Positions 45,226 to 53,720 of a stretch of 64,000 bases of DNA are shown piece by piece. Source of the DNA: Oscillospiraceae bacterium (GTDB taxonomy: Bacteria > Bacillota > Clostridia > Oscillospirales > Acutalibacteraceae); the NCBI GenBank assembly GCA_015065765.1, contig SVPP01000005.1:1-64000 (forward strand), written 5' to 3'. The notes under the pieces were generated by a model, which did not search any database, was not told the origin of the DNA, and saw nothing but the letters and a program-made list of their open reading frames with translations. Made by a program: the position numbers and the translations under genes. Position 1 is the stretch's first letter. Each line of letters starts with the position of its first letter.

Positions 45226-45250
45226 CCGTCAGACAAATTATAATTTACTA

Positions 45251-45279
45251 TTGCATAAATTTTTCTGTTGTGGTAAACT
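45251..45279 (+). promoter_or_regulatory. Promoter of the candidate non-coding RNA
   Basis: TTGCAT, 17-base spacer, TAAACT. The expected start (45285-45287) coincides with the first base of the long closing stem of the RNA. Confidence 0.6.
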
Positions 45280-45284
45280 AATTG

Positions 45285-45458
45285 TGCCAAACGAACTTAA
45301 TATTTTTACGCATAATATAAGTGTGTGTTTTTATACCTTTCGGTAAAAATGCATGCTCTACTTTTGCATACTTGTATTGTGCGAATTTAAGTTTGTTTGG
45401 CGACAATCGGAGCTATGTGTTTTTCAGTGCGTATGACTTCGGTTGTACGCACTTTTTT
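45285..45458 (+). ncRNA. Candidate structured non-coding RNA, about 174 nt
   Basis: A closing stem of 15 pairs (GCCAAACGAACTTAA 45286-45300 with 45387-45401, one G-U) encloses an internal loop (8 and 3 nt), a second stem of 14 pairs (CGCATAATATAAGT 45309-45322 with 45370-45383, two G-U), and inside it two small hairpins (about 45327-45348 and 45349-45369), giving a three-way junction. A 24-nt single-stranded linker (45402-45425) leads to an intrinsic terminator with stem AGTGCGTATGAC, a TTCG loop and T6. A promoter stands exactly upstream. I recognise no known family (not SRP, tmRNA, RNase P, T-box or a common riboswitch). It could also be a leader of the next gene. Confidence 0.65.
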
Positions 45459-45583
45459 ATTCAGCAAATAATCTGCATTCTGTTACATTTATTCTGTATC
45501 TTAGGACAGACGCATTGAAAAGTATTGTTTTGTCATGTGAAATTTAAAAGTAGCGTAAAAACACAGACAATGGAGGAATCATA

Positions 45584-47158
45584 ATGAAAAGAATTAAAAG
45601 CACGAGCAAAAAAATCTTGTCAATACTTCTCACAGTAATAATACTTGTATGTATTGCACCTATCAATGTTATTTCTGTATTTGCAGCAACGTTTGATCAA
45701 ATCAATGCTGATTCAGTTTTTTTGAAACAACAACCTAATACTGTTACTTGTACTCTGGTTGCCACTGCAAATATGATGCGTAGATATTCAATGTTACGTG
45801 GAGATTCTAATTGGTCTTCAATTACTGAATCTAAGGCACGTAGTTATGCTTGGATAAGCGGTGAGGGTTTGAGGGGGACGTTTACATATAGCGACACATC
45901 AAATAGTATTGCAAATATTTCGGTTACTTGCACAAGTTTATCTACCGGTTCATCTAATACCTCAACACTTATCGATGTTTTAGCTCGACATCCCGAAGGA
46001 GTAGTTATTTACAACGGAATCCATGCTGTTCTGCTGACGGACTATACAAACGGTGTTTTTTATTGCAACGATCCAGATGATTTACAACCTGTTGGAAGAG
46101 TTAATGTTTCAAGAGCATATAGTGTGAATGTAACAAACGCTACTAAATATTGGTATGTTACTTCTCAAAGTGTCAGTTTGGGTGCAACAGACACATCCAA
46201 ACCCTCCGTTTTAATGAATAAGAATGTTTCTACAATATGGAATGATATGGATTTTTCTTTTAATGCTGAAGGCGCAACGAGTGTTCATTTATATATTTAT
46301 AAAGGTACTGAAAAATATTTTGAAGGTGAGTTTTCGCCGACAGATACATATACAAGACAATTTGGTCAGACGGGACATTATTCTTGTTATTTAGTTGCAC
46401 ATAATGCATCTGGAGATATAGAGAGTGACTGGCTTGGATTTGATATTGTAGAAAAACCAAAAATTACAGTTGGAGAAGAAAAAACGAATTTATGGGAAGA
46501 TGTGTCTTTTGATTTGTCAGCACCGAATGCATATAAAACAATTTTTACAATATATTATAACTATGGGGCAGAGGTATATTTTACTGGGGAGTTTTCTTCA
46601 AGCACGAAATATACAAGGCAGTTTGGTAAAGCAGGACAATATTCATGTTGTCTTACTGCGTTTTATCAGGATGGTACAACTATAGAAAGCGATTGGCAAT
46701 CTTTTGTTGTTGAAGAGTCAAAGTGCAAAATTATTGGTAATATATATAGCTTTGAAAATGAAGAAGAAATAAGTATTAGTATAACAGGAATGGAAGATTC
46801 TATCGCCATAAAAAACATAGTAATTGATGAGAACACTACTGCTTATTCCATTTTAGACATTGAAACAGGTGAATATATTCTGAAAGCTTCAAAAGCAAAC
46901 CATGTTACACGCGAATATAGTGTCACTGTTGGTGAGGAAGATGTTGAACTTGATATTCAGCTAAATCTTATCGGTGACATCAACGGTGACGGAAAAGTCA
47001 ACACTCTTGACGTTGCACGAGCTAATGCCCATGCAAGAAGTGTTTCTTCACTTTCAGATTATGATTTTGCGTGTGCGGATATCAACGGCGACGGAAAAGT
47101 TAATACTCTTGACGTTGCAAGAATGAACGCTCATACAAGAGGTGTTACAACGCTCTGA
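45584..47158 (+). CDS. Secreted C39-like peptidase with dockerin
   Basis: A 524-residue exported protein. Signal peptide (about 1-35); a C39_2/papain-like domain (about 38-205) with the likely nucleophile in NTVTCTLVATANMM, the His in GIHAVLLTDY and an Asp in CNDPDD; two tandem Ig-like repeats (about 210-295 and 298-380), each with a YTRQFG and QYSC/HYSC core; a short carboxypeptidase-regulatory-like domain; and a C-terminal type I dockerin with two DINGDGKVNTLDVAR calcium loops (about 465-522). The front three quarters use CAA and TTA/TTG codons far more than the neighbours; the dockerin returns to the local style, which suggests a recent fusion or transfer. Confidence 0.85.
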   Translation: MKRIKSTSKKILSILLTVIILVCIAPINVISVFAATFDQINADSVFLKQQPNTVTCTLVATANMMRRYSMLRGDSNWSSITESKARSYAWISGEGLRGTFTYSDTSNSIANISVTCTSLSTGSSNTSTLIDVLARHPEGVVIYNGIHAVLLTDYTNGVFYCNDPDDLQPVGRVNVSRAYSVNVTNATKYWYVTSQSVSLGATDTSKPSVLMNKNVSTIWNDMDFSFNAEGATSVHLYIYKGTEKYFEGEFSPTDTYTRQFGQTGHYSCYLVAHNASGDIESDWLGFDIVEKPKITVGEEKTNLWEDVSFDLSAPNAYKTIFTIYYNYGAEVYFTGEFSSSTKYTRQFGKAGQYSCCLTAFYQDGTTIESDWQSFVVEESKCKIIGNIYSFENEEEISISITGMEDSIAIKNIVIDENTTAYSILDIETGEYILKASKANHVTREYSVTVGEEDVELDIQLNLIGDINGDGKVNTLDVARANAHARSVSSLSDYDFACADINGDGKVNTLDVARMNAHTRGVTTL

Positions 47159-47180
47159 TAAGAATTAATAAAACAGATAA

Positions 47181-47220
47181 CTGCTGTCATCCCGTAAAAA
47201 AGGATAACAGCGGTTTTGTT
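47181..47220 (+). terminator. Terminator after the dockerin gene (right flank copy)
   Basis: CTGCTGTCATCC and GGATAACAGCGG pair (with one mismatch) around CGTAAAAAA, followed by TTTTGTTT. It closely matches the terminator at 44987. Confidence 0.8.
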
Positions 47221-47246
47221 TATAAGATGAATTATTGCTTATAAAG

Positions 47247-47267
47247 CCTTCCCCTCAAGGGGAAGCC
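47247..47267. repeat. Short CCTTCCCC palindrome (right flank copy)
   Basis: CTTCCCCTCAAGGGGAAG with the preceding bases TTATAAAGC matches the start of the composite repeat at 45060. The longer inner part of that element is missing here. Confidence 0.6.
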
Positions 47268-47312
47268 TATGTTGTTTAATCAACTAAACAATAATTTATG
47301 TGTGGTGTTTTT

Positions 47313-48365
47313 TTATACCGCATAGAAATTACTTTCCCACGCAGGGATATATTTGTGTTGCCTGAAATAGAATTTGTAATCGCTTCTTATCTCATTTATT
47401 GCGAGAGGAATTGAAAACATATCTTCGTTTCTGTGATACGCACAGATGTAAAGTTTCGGCTTGTGAGTTCTGATTGTGTTTTCAGCACCTTTTATGGCGT
47501 CAAGCTCGCTGCCTTCAATGTCCATTTTAATAAGTGAAATTTTTTCATCACCGAGGCTGTCAATTGCGATAGCCTCAATTTTTTCGCCTTCGTCCGCAAT
47601 CTTTGACTGTCTGCCTGCAGATTTTTTAAAGAAGAGTGAAGTGTTTTCTTTGTATGCCGCAACATTCATCGGTTCAACAAAAGTTAATTTTTCCGTGTTT
47701 CTCACAAGCTTTGCAAAATTCTTTCTGTCAGGCTCAAGGGCAAAGATTTTCCTGATTTTTCCACGGGTTGCGTTTACAAATTCTTCTACGGTGTCTCCAT
47801 TGTATGCACCCAAATCAGCAATAATTTCATCCCTTTCGAGTCTTAAAATATTCTCGTAAACTTCATACTTTTCACTGAAAGAGGGGAGAAGATAGTTAAG
47901 CTTACCGCTGATTTTGAAGTTGATGAGGTTAATGAAAGTTTCCCTCGATTTATCATCTGCAAGCATTGAATAAACCTTGTCAAACTTTTCTTCATTTGCT
48001 TCCACAAACTCTCTTGTGAAAAGACCTTCGCCTGCAACAGGGACTGTAAGTGAGTAAAAAGGATGCTTGCGTGACATCTGCCATACTCTGTCGATTGTGG
48101 CATCATCTTTAACAGCAAAGGTCATCAGCGAAACAAAGTCACCGTATTTTTCTTCTGCCTCAGAGTATTTAAGCACCTTTTTGCCGTGGAAAAAGTGACC
48201 TCTTACAAATTCATCGCTTGCGTAAACATCGCTGTACTCTATGCCGAATTCATTCAATCTCTCGATAATCATGTCGGCGCCGTTTCCCATTCCGTAAAGC
48301 AGAATCGGTCTGGACTCTTTCTGCAGTTTGAGCCAGACCGTTTCTTCACTGATATATTCCAGCAT
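47313..48365 (-). CDS. FkbM-type methyltransferase family protein
   Basis: A 350-residue cytosolic protein. The N-terminal ~120 residues resemble a nucleotide-binding fold (RPILLYGMGNGADMII); the C-terminal ~200 form an FkbM-type SAM methyltransferase with DEIIADLGAYNGDTVEEF, IFALEPDRKNFAKL and LIKMDIEGSELDAIKGA. Such proteins often modify sugars or lipids in surface polymers; the substrate is unknown. The ATG at 48365 lies 1 base after the upstream stop, implying coupling. It is the last gene of a four-gene operon with a c-di-AMP receptor, a DUF1854 protein and an ABC exporter. Confidence 0.83.
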   Translation of the reverse strand: MLEYISEETVWLKLQKESRPILLYGMGNGADMIIERLNEFGIEYSDVYASDEFVRGHFFHGKKVLKYSEAEEKYGDFVSLMTFAVKDDATIDRVWQMSRKHPFYSLTVPVAGEGLFTREFVEANEEKFDKVYSMLADDKSRETFINLINFKISGKLNYLLPSFSEKYEVYENILRLERDEIIADLGAYNGDTVEEFVNATRGKIRKIFALEPDRKNFAKLVRNTEKLTFVEPMNVAAYKENTSLFFKKSAGRQSKIADEGEKIEAIAIDSLGDEKISLIKMDIEGSELDAIKGAENTIRTHKPKLYICAYHRNEDMFSIPLAINEIRSDYKFYFRQHKYIPAWESNFYAV

Positions 48366-48366
48366 A

Positions 48367-48693
48367 TTAATATTTATCCATGCTGTCAACGCTGAGTACG
48401 AACACTGTTGCACCGCCGACAGTAACTTCCTTAGCTTTGTCAAGCTCACTCATGTGAGTGCCGAATGTAGCAGTTGAGGAAGCAGTATGAGTTCTTGTCT
48501 GAGAATATTTTGAAATGATTTCCTTTGCTCTTTCAACATCCTTGTCTTCTGAACCGATAAGAAGTGTTGTGTTGCCAACCATAAGGAAACCGCCTGTTGT
48601 TGAAAGCTTTGTAACTGTGAATTTTTCTTTTGTGAGAGCAGATGCCACAACAGCACTGTCATCATTGTTTACAATTGCAAGAATAAGTTTCAT
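48367..48693 (-). CDS. darA: Cyclic-di-AMP receptor, PII-like
   Basis: A 108-residue PII-like trimeric protein of the DarA/PstA (DUF970) family. MKLILAIVNNDDSAVVASAL, then TKLSTTGGFLMVGNTTLLIG (the nucleotide-binding region) and the C-terminal VGGATVFVLSVD are typical. In Bacillus, Staphylococcus and Listeria the family binds c-di-AMP; its downstream target is not known. Sitting in an operon with an ABC exporter is a possible hint at a target here, but that is inference. Confidence 0.9.
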   Translation of the reverse strand: MKLILAIVNNDDSAVVASALTKEKFTVTKLSTTGGFLMVGNTTLLIGSEDKDVERAKEIISKYSQTRTHTASSTATFGTHMSELDKAKEVTVGGATVFVLSVDSMDKY

Positions 48694-48710
48694 TTTTATT
48701 TCTCCTTAAA

Positions 48711-49199
48711 TCAAATGTCGGGAAGCAGCATTTTGATGCTTCGTTTGTCAAGTTTATAAAGGTCGGGGATTTCATATCTGTTGTCACTGCCGTCCTTTAT
48801 AAGTATACGTCCGTCGTAAAGAGTTTTGATAGCTGTCAGACTGTTTCTAACTTCAAATGTATATACGCCCTTGTCGGTTTCAACTGTCCACATCCAGATA
48901 CTGAATTTTTCGTAACGCTTGATGAATTTTGTGATTCTCGGAATCATGTAATATTCATCAAGAGCACTCTGCAATGCTTCTCTGCTTTCAGGCAGAAGAT
49001 TGTCGATGTTTCTGATAATTGCACATTCGTTTCCTTCGCTGTCGAGGAGAGAAATGTACTTATTAAGACCGCTTATGGGGAAAAGTCTGTGAGGCTCAAG
49101 GCCTGTCAACTTTTCGTCAGAGCCGTAAAATTCAGCGTCAATAAAAATTTTATCGTTAACAGTCAGCTTAACCTCGGGACCGTCAATATATTTTAACAT
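48711..49199 (-). CDS. DUF1854 domain protein
   Basis: A 162-residue protein with no signal peptide. The middle shows RLFPISGLNKYISLLDSEG and NIDNLLPESREALQSALDEYY, then FIKRYEKFSIWMWTVETDKG and a C-terminal YEIPDLYKLDKRSIKMLL, matching DUF1854. The domain is usually found next to an ABC exporter as here (21 bases downstream of it). Its biochemical role is unknown to me; it may regulate the exporter. Confidence 0.85.
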   Translation of the reverse strand: MLKYIDGPEVKLTVNDKIFIDAEFYGSDEKLTGLEPHRLFPISGLNKYISLLDSEGNECAIIRNIDNLLPESREALQSALDEYYMIPRITKFIKRYEKFSIWMWTVETDKGVYTFEVRNSLTAIKTLYDGRILIKDGSDNRYEIPDLYKLDKRSIKMLLPDI

Positions 49200-49220
49200 A
49201 ATTTACACTCCCTTTCAAGA

Positions 49221-51479
49221 TTATTCAAAGTTTTCCTTGTCTTTCTCTTCTCTGATTTTCTGTGACATGGACTGAATCTGAATCAGCTTGTAATACTTAC
49301 CCTTGAGAGCCATCAGCTCTTCGTGTGAGCCGTTTTCAATGATTCTGCCTTTGTCAACAACAAGGATTCTGTTTGCTTTTCTGAGAGTTGAAAGTCGGTG
49401 AGCAATCATAAGAGTTGTTCTGCCGCGGATAAGTCTTTCGATAGCCTGCTGGATAAGCTCTTCAGTTTCGGAGTCAACAGCGGCAGTTGCTTCGTCGAAA
49501 ATAAGGATGCTGGGGTTTTTCATAACGGCACGTGCAATAGAAAGTCTCTGCTTTTCACCGCCTGAAAGACCGATACCTCTTTCGCCAAGGAATGTATCGT
49601 AAGAGTCAGGCAGACGTGAAATAAACCCGTGAGCATTCGCAACATCTGCTGCATAAATTACCTGTTCAACGTGAGCGTTTGGTGTACCGTAAGCAATATT
49701 GTTGAAAACAGTGTCCTTGAACATGAGAGGCTCCTGTTGAACATAGCCTATCTGGTCTCTGTAATATTTCATGTCGATGTCTTTGATGTTCACATCGTCA
49801 ATGAGGATTTCACCTTCGTAATCATCGTAGAAACGCATGAGAAGGTTAATGAGTGTTGATTTACCCGAACCTGTTGTACCTACAATGCCGACGATATCAC
49901 CGGGATTGAGGGTGAAGCTTACGTTGTCAACAACTTTCTTTGAACGGTCAAAGGCAAAGTTAACGTTTCTGAATTCAATCTTGCCTTCCATTCTTTCGAG
50001 TTCTTTTCCTTTTGCAAAGTCATGTTCAGGCTCAGCGTCGATAATGTCAAAAATCTTTTCCGCAGAAGCAAGAGCGTTCTGATAAGAGTCGCTGATGTTT
50101 GCAAAGAAGCTGACAGGACCATAGAACATACTTGTGTAAGAAATAAATGAAACAAGAAGACCGATTGAGATTTCATTGTTGTCAGGGTCAATAATCCATT
50201 TACCGCCAACAAGCCAGATAATAACTGAACCGCATGTAATGAGGAAAGTCATAACGTTGGGGAAAACAGAAGCAATAACGCTTGCTTTCTTGTCTTCTTT
50301 CAGCCAATCGTCGCAGTAAGCTTTGAACTTGCCGATGATTGAATCCTCGTTTGTGAAAGACTTGATAACTCTTACACCGGGAATTGTGTCTGCAAGAAGT
50401 GTTGAAATGTGTGAACTTCTTATCCACAATCTGCGGTAGCGGGGACCGATTTTCTTACCAAAAATTCTGCCGCCGATAACAACGAGGGGAACGGGGAGAA
50501 GTGAGAGGAGAGTCAGCTTCCAGTTCATCACAAGCATAATTGCCGCAATACCTATAAGAAGGAATCCCTGAGTAATACCTTCCTGAGAAATTCGCATTAT
50601 GAAGTTCTGGAGAATAACTGAGTCAGAGTTAACTCTGTTGATAACAGAACCTGTTGAAGTTTTGTCATAATAACTGAGAGGCAGATACTGAGCCTTCGCG
50701 TAAATATCCTTTTTCAGGTCGATGATAATTTTGTCACCTGCAACTCTGAGGTAGTATGTGCGGATAAAAGAGATAAGGTACTGCACAACATAAACACCCA
50801 GAAGGAAAAGGATGATTTTTATAAGTCCTGATGCATCCTTGTTCGGGATAATATCATCCACCATAAGCTGAGTAACCTTCGGCGGTACGAGAGAAAGCCC
50901 CGTCACAACTACTGAAAGGATAATACAGAGAATGAGTTTTCCTTTTTCAGGCATGAGATATTTCATAAGCTTTGAAATAATCTTGCCTTTGCCCTTACAG
51001 TTGTAGCATTCCGCGTCGGGAGAAGCTAATTTTCGTCCGCATTTTGGACAGAAGGAACGCTGCTTGTCATAAGTGGATTTTACAATAAGTAGCTGTTCTT
51101 CAAATTCCATACCCTTATTAAGGTTGTTGATGAAGATTGCAGCAGCGTCGGCAATGTCGGCATTAGCGTATGTAAATCTCAGAACAGTTTCTGTCTTTTC
51201 AGCAGTCTTGATTCTGATAATAGCGTTGCCGTACATTCTTTTTACAATGACTTTTTCGATGTCGGCGAAAGCAAATTTTTTGTATCCGCTCTCAATCTTT
51301 GAGTCAATTGCAACTGCTTGATTTTTCGTGACGATGAAAGCGGAGGAGTCGTATTTTCCGTCAAGGTTAAGGTCACCCACAACGGCGAAGAGGATTTTCT
51401 CCCCATCGAGGACTTTCTCAGCAGTTTTCATAATGTCATCAGGGATTGGTTTGTTTGAAAAGGTTTTGATTTCTTCCAT
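49221..51479 (-). CDS. ABC exporter with N-terminal PH-like and zinc-ribbon domains
   Basis: A 752-residue half-transporter. The start at 51479 follows AAGGAGGG. The N-terminal ~130 residues form a PH/GRAM-like domain (SSAFIVTKNQAVAIDSK), followed by a zinc ribbon CPKCGRK ... CYNCKGK (about 152-172). The six-helix exporter domain spans about 190-480, and the ATPase domain has Walker A GTTGSGKST (about 533-541, Lys540), signature LSGGEKQR, Walker B ILIFDEATAAVD and the H-loop in AHRLSTL. It should work as a homodimer. The substrate is unknown; the DUF1854 partner is a recurrent companion. Confidence 0.93.
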   Translation of the reverse strand: MEEIKTFSNKPIPDDIMKTAEKVLDGEKILFAVVGDLNLDGKYDSSAFIVTKNQAVAIDSKIESGYKKFAFADIEKVIVKRMYGNAIIRIKTAEKTETVLRFTYANADIADAAAIFINNLNKGMEFEEQLLIVKSTYDKQRSFCPKCGRKLASPDAECYNCKGKGKIISKLMKYLMPEKGKLILCIILSVVVTGLSLVPPKVTQLMVDDIIPNKDASGLIKIILFLLGVYVVQYLISFIRTYYLRVAGDKIIIDLKKDIYAKAQYLPLSYYDKTSTGSVINRVNSDSVILQNFIMRISQEGITQGFLLIGIAAIMLVMNWKLTLLSLLPVPLVVIGGRIFGKKIGPRYRRLWIRSSHISTLLADTIPGVRVIKSFTNEDSIIGKFKAYCDDWLKEDKKASVIASVFPNVMTFLITCGSVIIWLVGGKWIIDPDNNEISIGLLVSFISYTSMFYGPVSFFANISDSYQNALASAEKIFDIIDAEPEHDFAKGKELERMEGKIEFRNVNFAFDRSKKVVDNVSFTLNPGDIVGIVGTTGSGKSTLINLLMRFYDDYEGEILIDDVNIKDIDMKYYRDQIGYVQQEPLMFKDTVFNNIAYGTPNAHVEQVIYAADVANAHGFISRLPDSYDTFLGERGIGLSGGEKQRLSIARAVMKNPSILIFDEATAAVDSETEELIQQAIERLIRGRTTLMIAHRLSTLRKANRILVVDKGRIIENGSHEELMALKGKYYKLIQIQSMSQKIREEKDKENFE

Positions 51480-51534
51480 ATAAAACCCTCCTTTTTGGCT
51501 ATGCACTTATGAAAAGAGTGGACTTTTCGCGTAA

Positions 51535-51562
51535 AGTATAGCACAGTGACATAAAATGTCAA
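51535..51562 (-). promoter_or_regulatory. Promoter of the ABC exporter operon
   Basis: Minus-strand TTGACA, 16-base spacer, TATACT, about 55 bases before the start codon. Confidence 0.75.
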
Positions 51563-51654
51563 TGGTTTTTTTACAATTTTTTTTAAAAATATTTTCAGTA
51601 CAAAAAATTAGTTTTTTACATGCGAAAAATGCTGTCCTGAAAAGGTTAGTTATG

Positions 51655-51684
51655 TTGACTGTTTGTAATTATAGTTGATATAAT
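51655..51684 (+). promoter_or_regulatory. Promoter of the membrane-protein operon
   Basis: TTGACT, 18-base spacer, TATAAT, 26 bases before the ATG at 51710. Confidence 0.75.
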
Positions 51685-51709
51685 ATTGATGAATTGCGAG
51701 GTGGGAAAA

Positions 51710-52372
51710 ATGAAAAGGCTTTATGTGTTATGTTCATCTGTAGTGATTTCAGCATTGACTGCTACGGTTTTGATTTTGGTTAATTATTTTATTGAGTCAG
51801 ATGCTTTTTGGCTTGACATATCAGCACTTATCGGTGTTATTGTTTCTTTCTGTTTATTATTTATATTGCTTTTGGAATTTATCTCAGGACTTTATAAAGT
51901 AAAGCTTGATGAGACGGAGATAGCTTTCTGTAAGGGCAATCGCGTCTGTGAAAAAGTGCAATACAGTGATATTGAAGCCTTGTCAATTGTTGTAGCTGCA
52001 GATTATTACTGGAATCCGATACTTGATGAAGAAAAGAAAAAATACGTAGCCATTTCAGCCTTTTCTTCTGAGTAGACAGCTTCGTCAGACATTGCTCCTG
52101 ATTCAATTATCAGAATGCCACGCGCACACTTGAAAAAACCAAATTCGGATGGTGTCAGATTGTTTTGTTACGTATATGAAAACGAAGATTTGATAAAGAT
52201 TTTAAAGTATACGAAAGCAAGCATATACATCACAGGAGAAGCATATTCCCTATGTTCTGATAAGCTGAAAGGGATTGAAAACTCTGTTTTTGTTTCATGC
52301 TTTGATGATAACGGAGACAAAATTCTGAAGCCGGCAAAAACTTGTTCGTATGATAGAGGATGTTTACAATGA
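51710..52372 (+). pseudogene. Membrane protein gene with an in-frame TAG
   Basis: The ATG follows GAGGTGGG. The first part (about 121 residues to 52072) has two hydrophobic helices (5-27, 36-60) and a PH-like start. TAG at 52073-52075 stops it, but the same frame continues open for 98 further codons with ordinary protein-like content (RLFCYVYENEDLIKILKYT) to TGA at 52370-52372, which overlaps the next start codon by ATGA. The overlap supports the longer frame as the ancestral gene. It is either a recent nonsense mutation, a sequencing error, or readthrough. Function unknown. Confidence 0.7.
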
Positions 52373-53106
52373 AAAACTTAAAGGGTATAAAAAAACTGTC
52401 AGGATTTTCCTTAGTGATGTTGTTTGTGTCTTTATTTATTGGTACGATAGCTGTACACGCTGTAAATACACGTTTTTCAGCAGAGCAATTGTCCGAAAAA
52501 GATAAAAATACCTTCCTTTCAAATGTTGATATTTCTCTGATTGAAGAAGAACCGCAGATGCAGTCAATAGTCTGTTTTGATGTGAACGGCGACGAAAAAA
52601 TTGCACTGGGATATAGCGATTCGGAGAATAAAACAATCTGTGTTTATAGTCAGAATGAATTTTTGTACGGATACGAATTTGGCTGTACGGGAGATTTTGC
52701 TGTAGAATGGGACGAAGAAAACATAAACATATATTTCGTCCGTAGTGATATTATAGTAATCGTCAATCAAAAAGGCGATATTCTTGATATTGCAAAGGTT
52801 CAGAACACAACTGAAAATAATAGATATCACAATTTTTTACTCCACTCAACGGAGAGACTTGTGGGTGACAGAAAATATTCACTCAGAAATGATATGGGGA
52901 TTTTGAATTTTGTCGCTTCATCATATTCTCAATTGACTGTAACAGATGCCAATGGCACAGAAACGATGTTGTTTGATGTGAATTCATCACAGCTTGCAAA
53001 AACGGTAGCAGTTTCTGTACTCATAACAGTGTTTGTCTGTATAGCGATAGTCGTTATAGTTAAGGGCTATAAAAAAGCTTTGATTGACAGAAAAACAGGC
53101 AAGTGA
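52369..53106 (+). CDS. Two-helix membrane protein of unknown function
   Basis: A 245-residue protein with an N-terminal helix (about 12-33), an extracellular domain of about 175 residues that reads like a small beta-propeller or sheet repeat (MQSIVCFDVNGDEKIALGYS, then LYGYEFGCTGDFAVEW), and a C-terminal helix (about 212-236) with a short basic tail. GAGGA lies 8 bases before the ATG at 52369. I do not recognise the family. It is translationally coupled to the interrupted gene upstream. Confidence 0.65.
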   Translation: MKNLKGIKKLSGFSLVMLFVSLFIGTIAVHAVNTRFSAEQLSEKDKNTFLSNVDISLIEEEPQMQSIVCFDVNGDEKIALGYSDSENKTICVYSQNEFLYGYEFGCTGDFAVEWDEENINIYFVRSDIIVIVNQKGDILDIAKVQNTTENNRYHNFLLHSTERLVGDRKYSLRNDMGILNFVASSYSQLTVTDANGTETMLFDVNSSQLAKTVAVSVLITVFVCIAIVVIVKGYKKALIDRKTGK

Positions 53107-53142
53107 TATCATTGAATGAGAACTTACGGGAGGTAAGACAAG

Positions 53143-53613
53143 ATGATAGAATTTTCAGGATATCTTTCAGGTGAAGCTGAAAAGCATTTTTGGAAGAAAA
53201 GCAAAGCTTTCGGAATGAAGCTTTTTCTGGCTGCAGTGATAATTGTTTTCCCAATAGTATTACATTGGACGCTTCAGCTTCAGCATTATATTGCACTTGG
53301 AATCTACGGTATAGCCCTTGTTGCGGGTGTGCTGCTGATTCTGTTAAATCCTCAGAGCAAAAAAGACAAAAAGGCTTTAACCCCCAACAGGATTTTTACA
53401 GATGGCGAAACAATTACATGTGTGACGGAAAAATGCACGGAAACAAAATTCATCGGAGACGAAAAGCTTGTCTTAGACTACGGGGAGTTTTATGAGCTTG
53501 TTTTTCCTTTTGGTAAAGTCAGTCATAACTTCATTTGTCAGAAAAGCCTGCTGACAAGCGGTACTCTTGAAGAATTTGAAAAGCTGTTTGAGGGTAAGAT
53601 AGTGTCACATTGA
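53143..53613 (+). CDS. YcxB-like membrane protein
   Basis: A 156-residue protein: a short cytoplasmic N-terminus, two close hydrophobic helices (about 24-42 and 47-67), then a C-terminal ~85-residue domain with ITCVTEKCTETKFIGDEKL and YGEFYELVFPFGK, which looks like the YcxB-like C-terminal domain. ACGGGAGGTAAG precedes the ATG. It is the third gene of a run of small membrane proteins that may form one complex. Function unknown. Confidence 0.65.
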   Translation: MIEFSGYLSGEAEKHFWKKSKAFGMKLFLAAVIIVFPIVLHWTLQLQHYIALGIYGIALVAGVLLILLNPQSKKDKKALTPNRIFTDGETITCVTEKCTETKFIGDEKLVLDYGEFYELVFPFGKVSHNFICQKSLLTSGTLEEFEKLFEGKIVSH

Positions 53614-53720
53614 AAATTTTCACTTATAAATTCGTTGGTTCTGACGCGATTACAAAGAATTATTAAAAGTATAAATATTATAAAAAATAATTAAAGTCAC
53701 AAAATATGACCTCATTTTAC

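Noticed and set aside
45040-45243. 67-residue frame in the composite repeat
   Set aside because: It consists of palindromic repeat sequence and has no ribosome binding site.
45285-45458. 6S, SRP or T-box RNA identity for the structured RNA
   Set aside because: No GGAA/SRP loop, no T-box GGTGGNACC, and the internal loop is too small and placed unlike the 6S central bubble; identity left open.
45321-45518. 65-residue frame in the structured RNA region
   Set aside because: It runs through both helices and the terminator hairpin; the pairing explains the sequence better and no ribosome binding site is present.
52073-52075. Pyrrolysine or selenocysteine decoding at the TAG
   Set aside because: No other in-frame TAG codons or Pyl/Sec genes were seen in the window, and the protein is not a methylamine methyltransferase; nonsense mutation is simpler.
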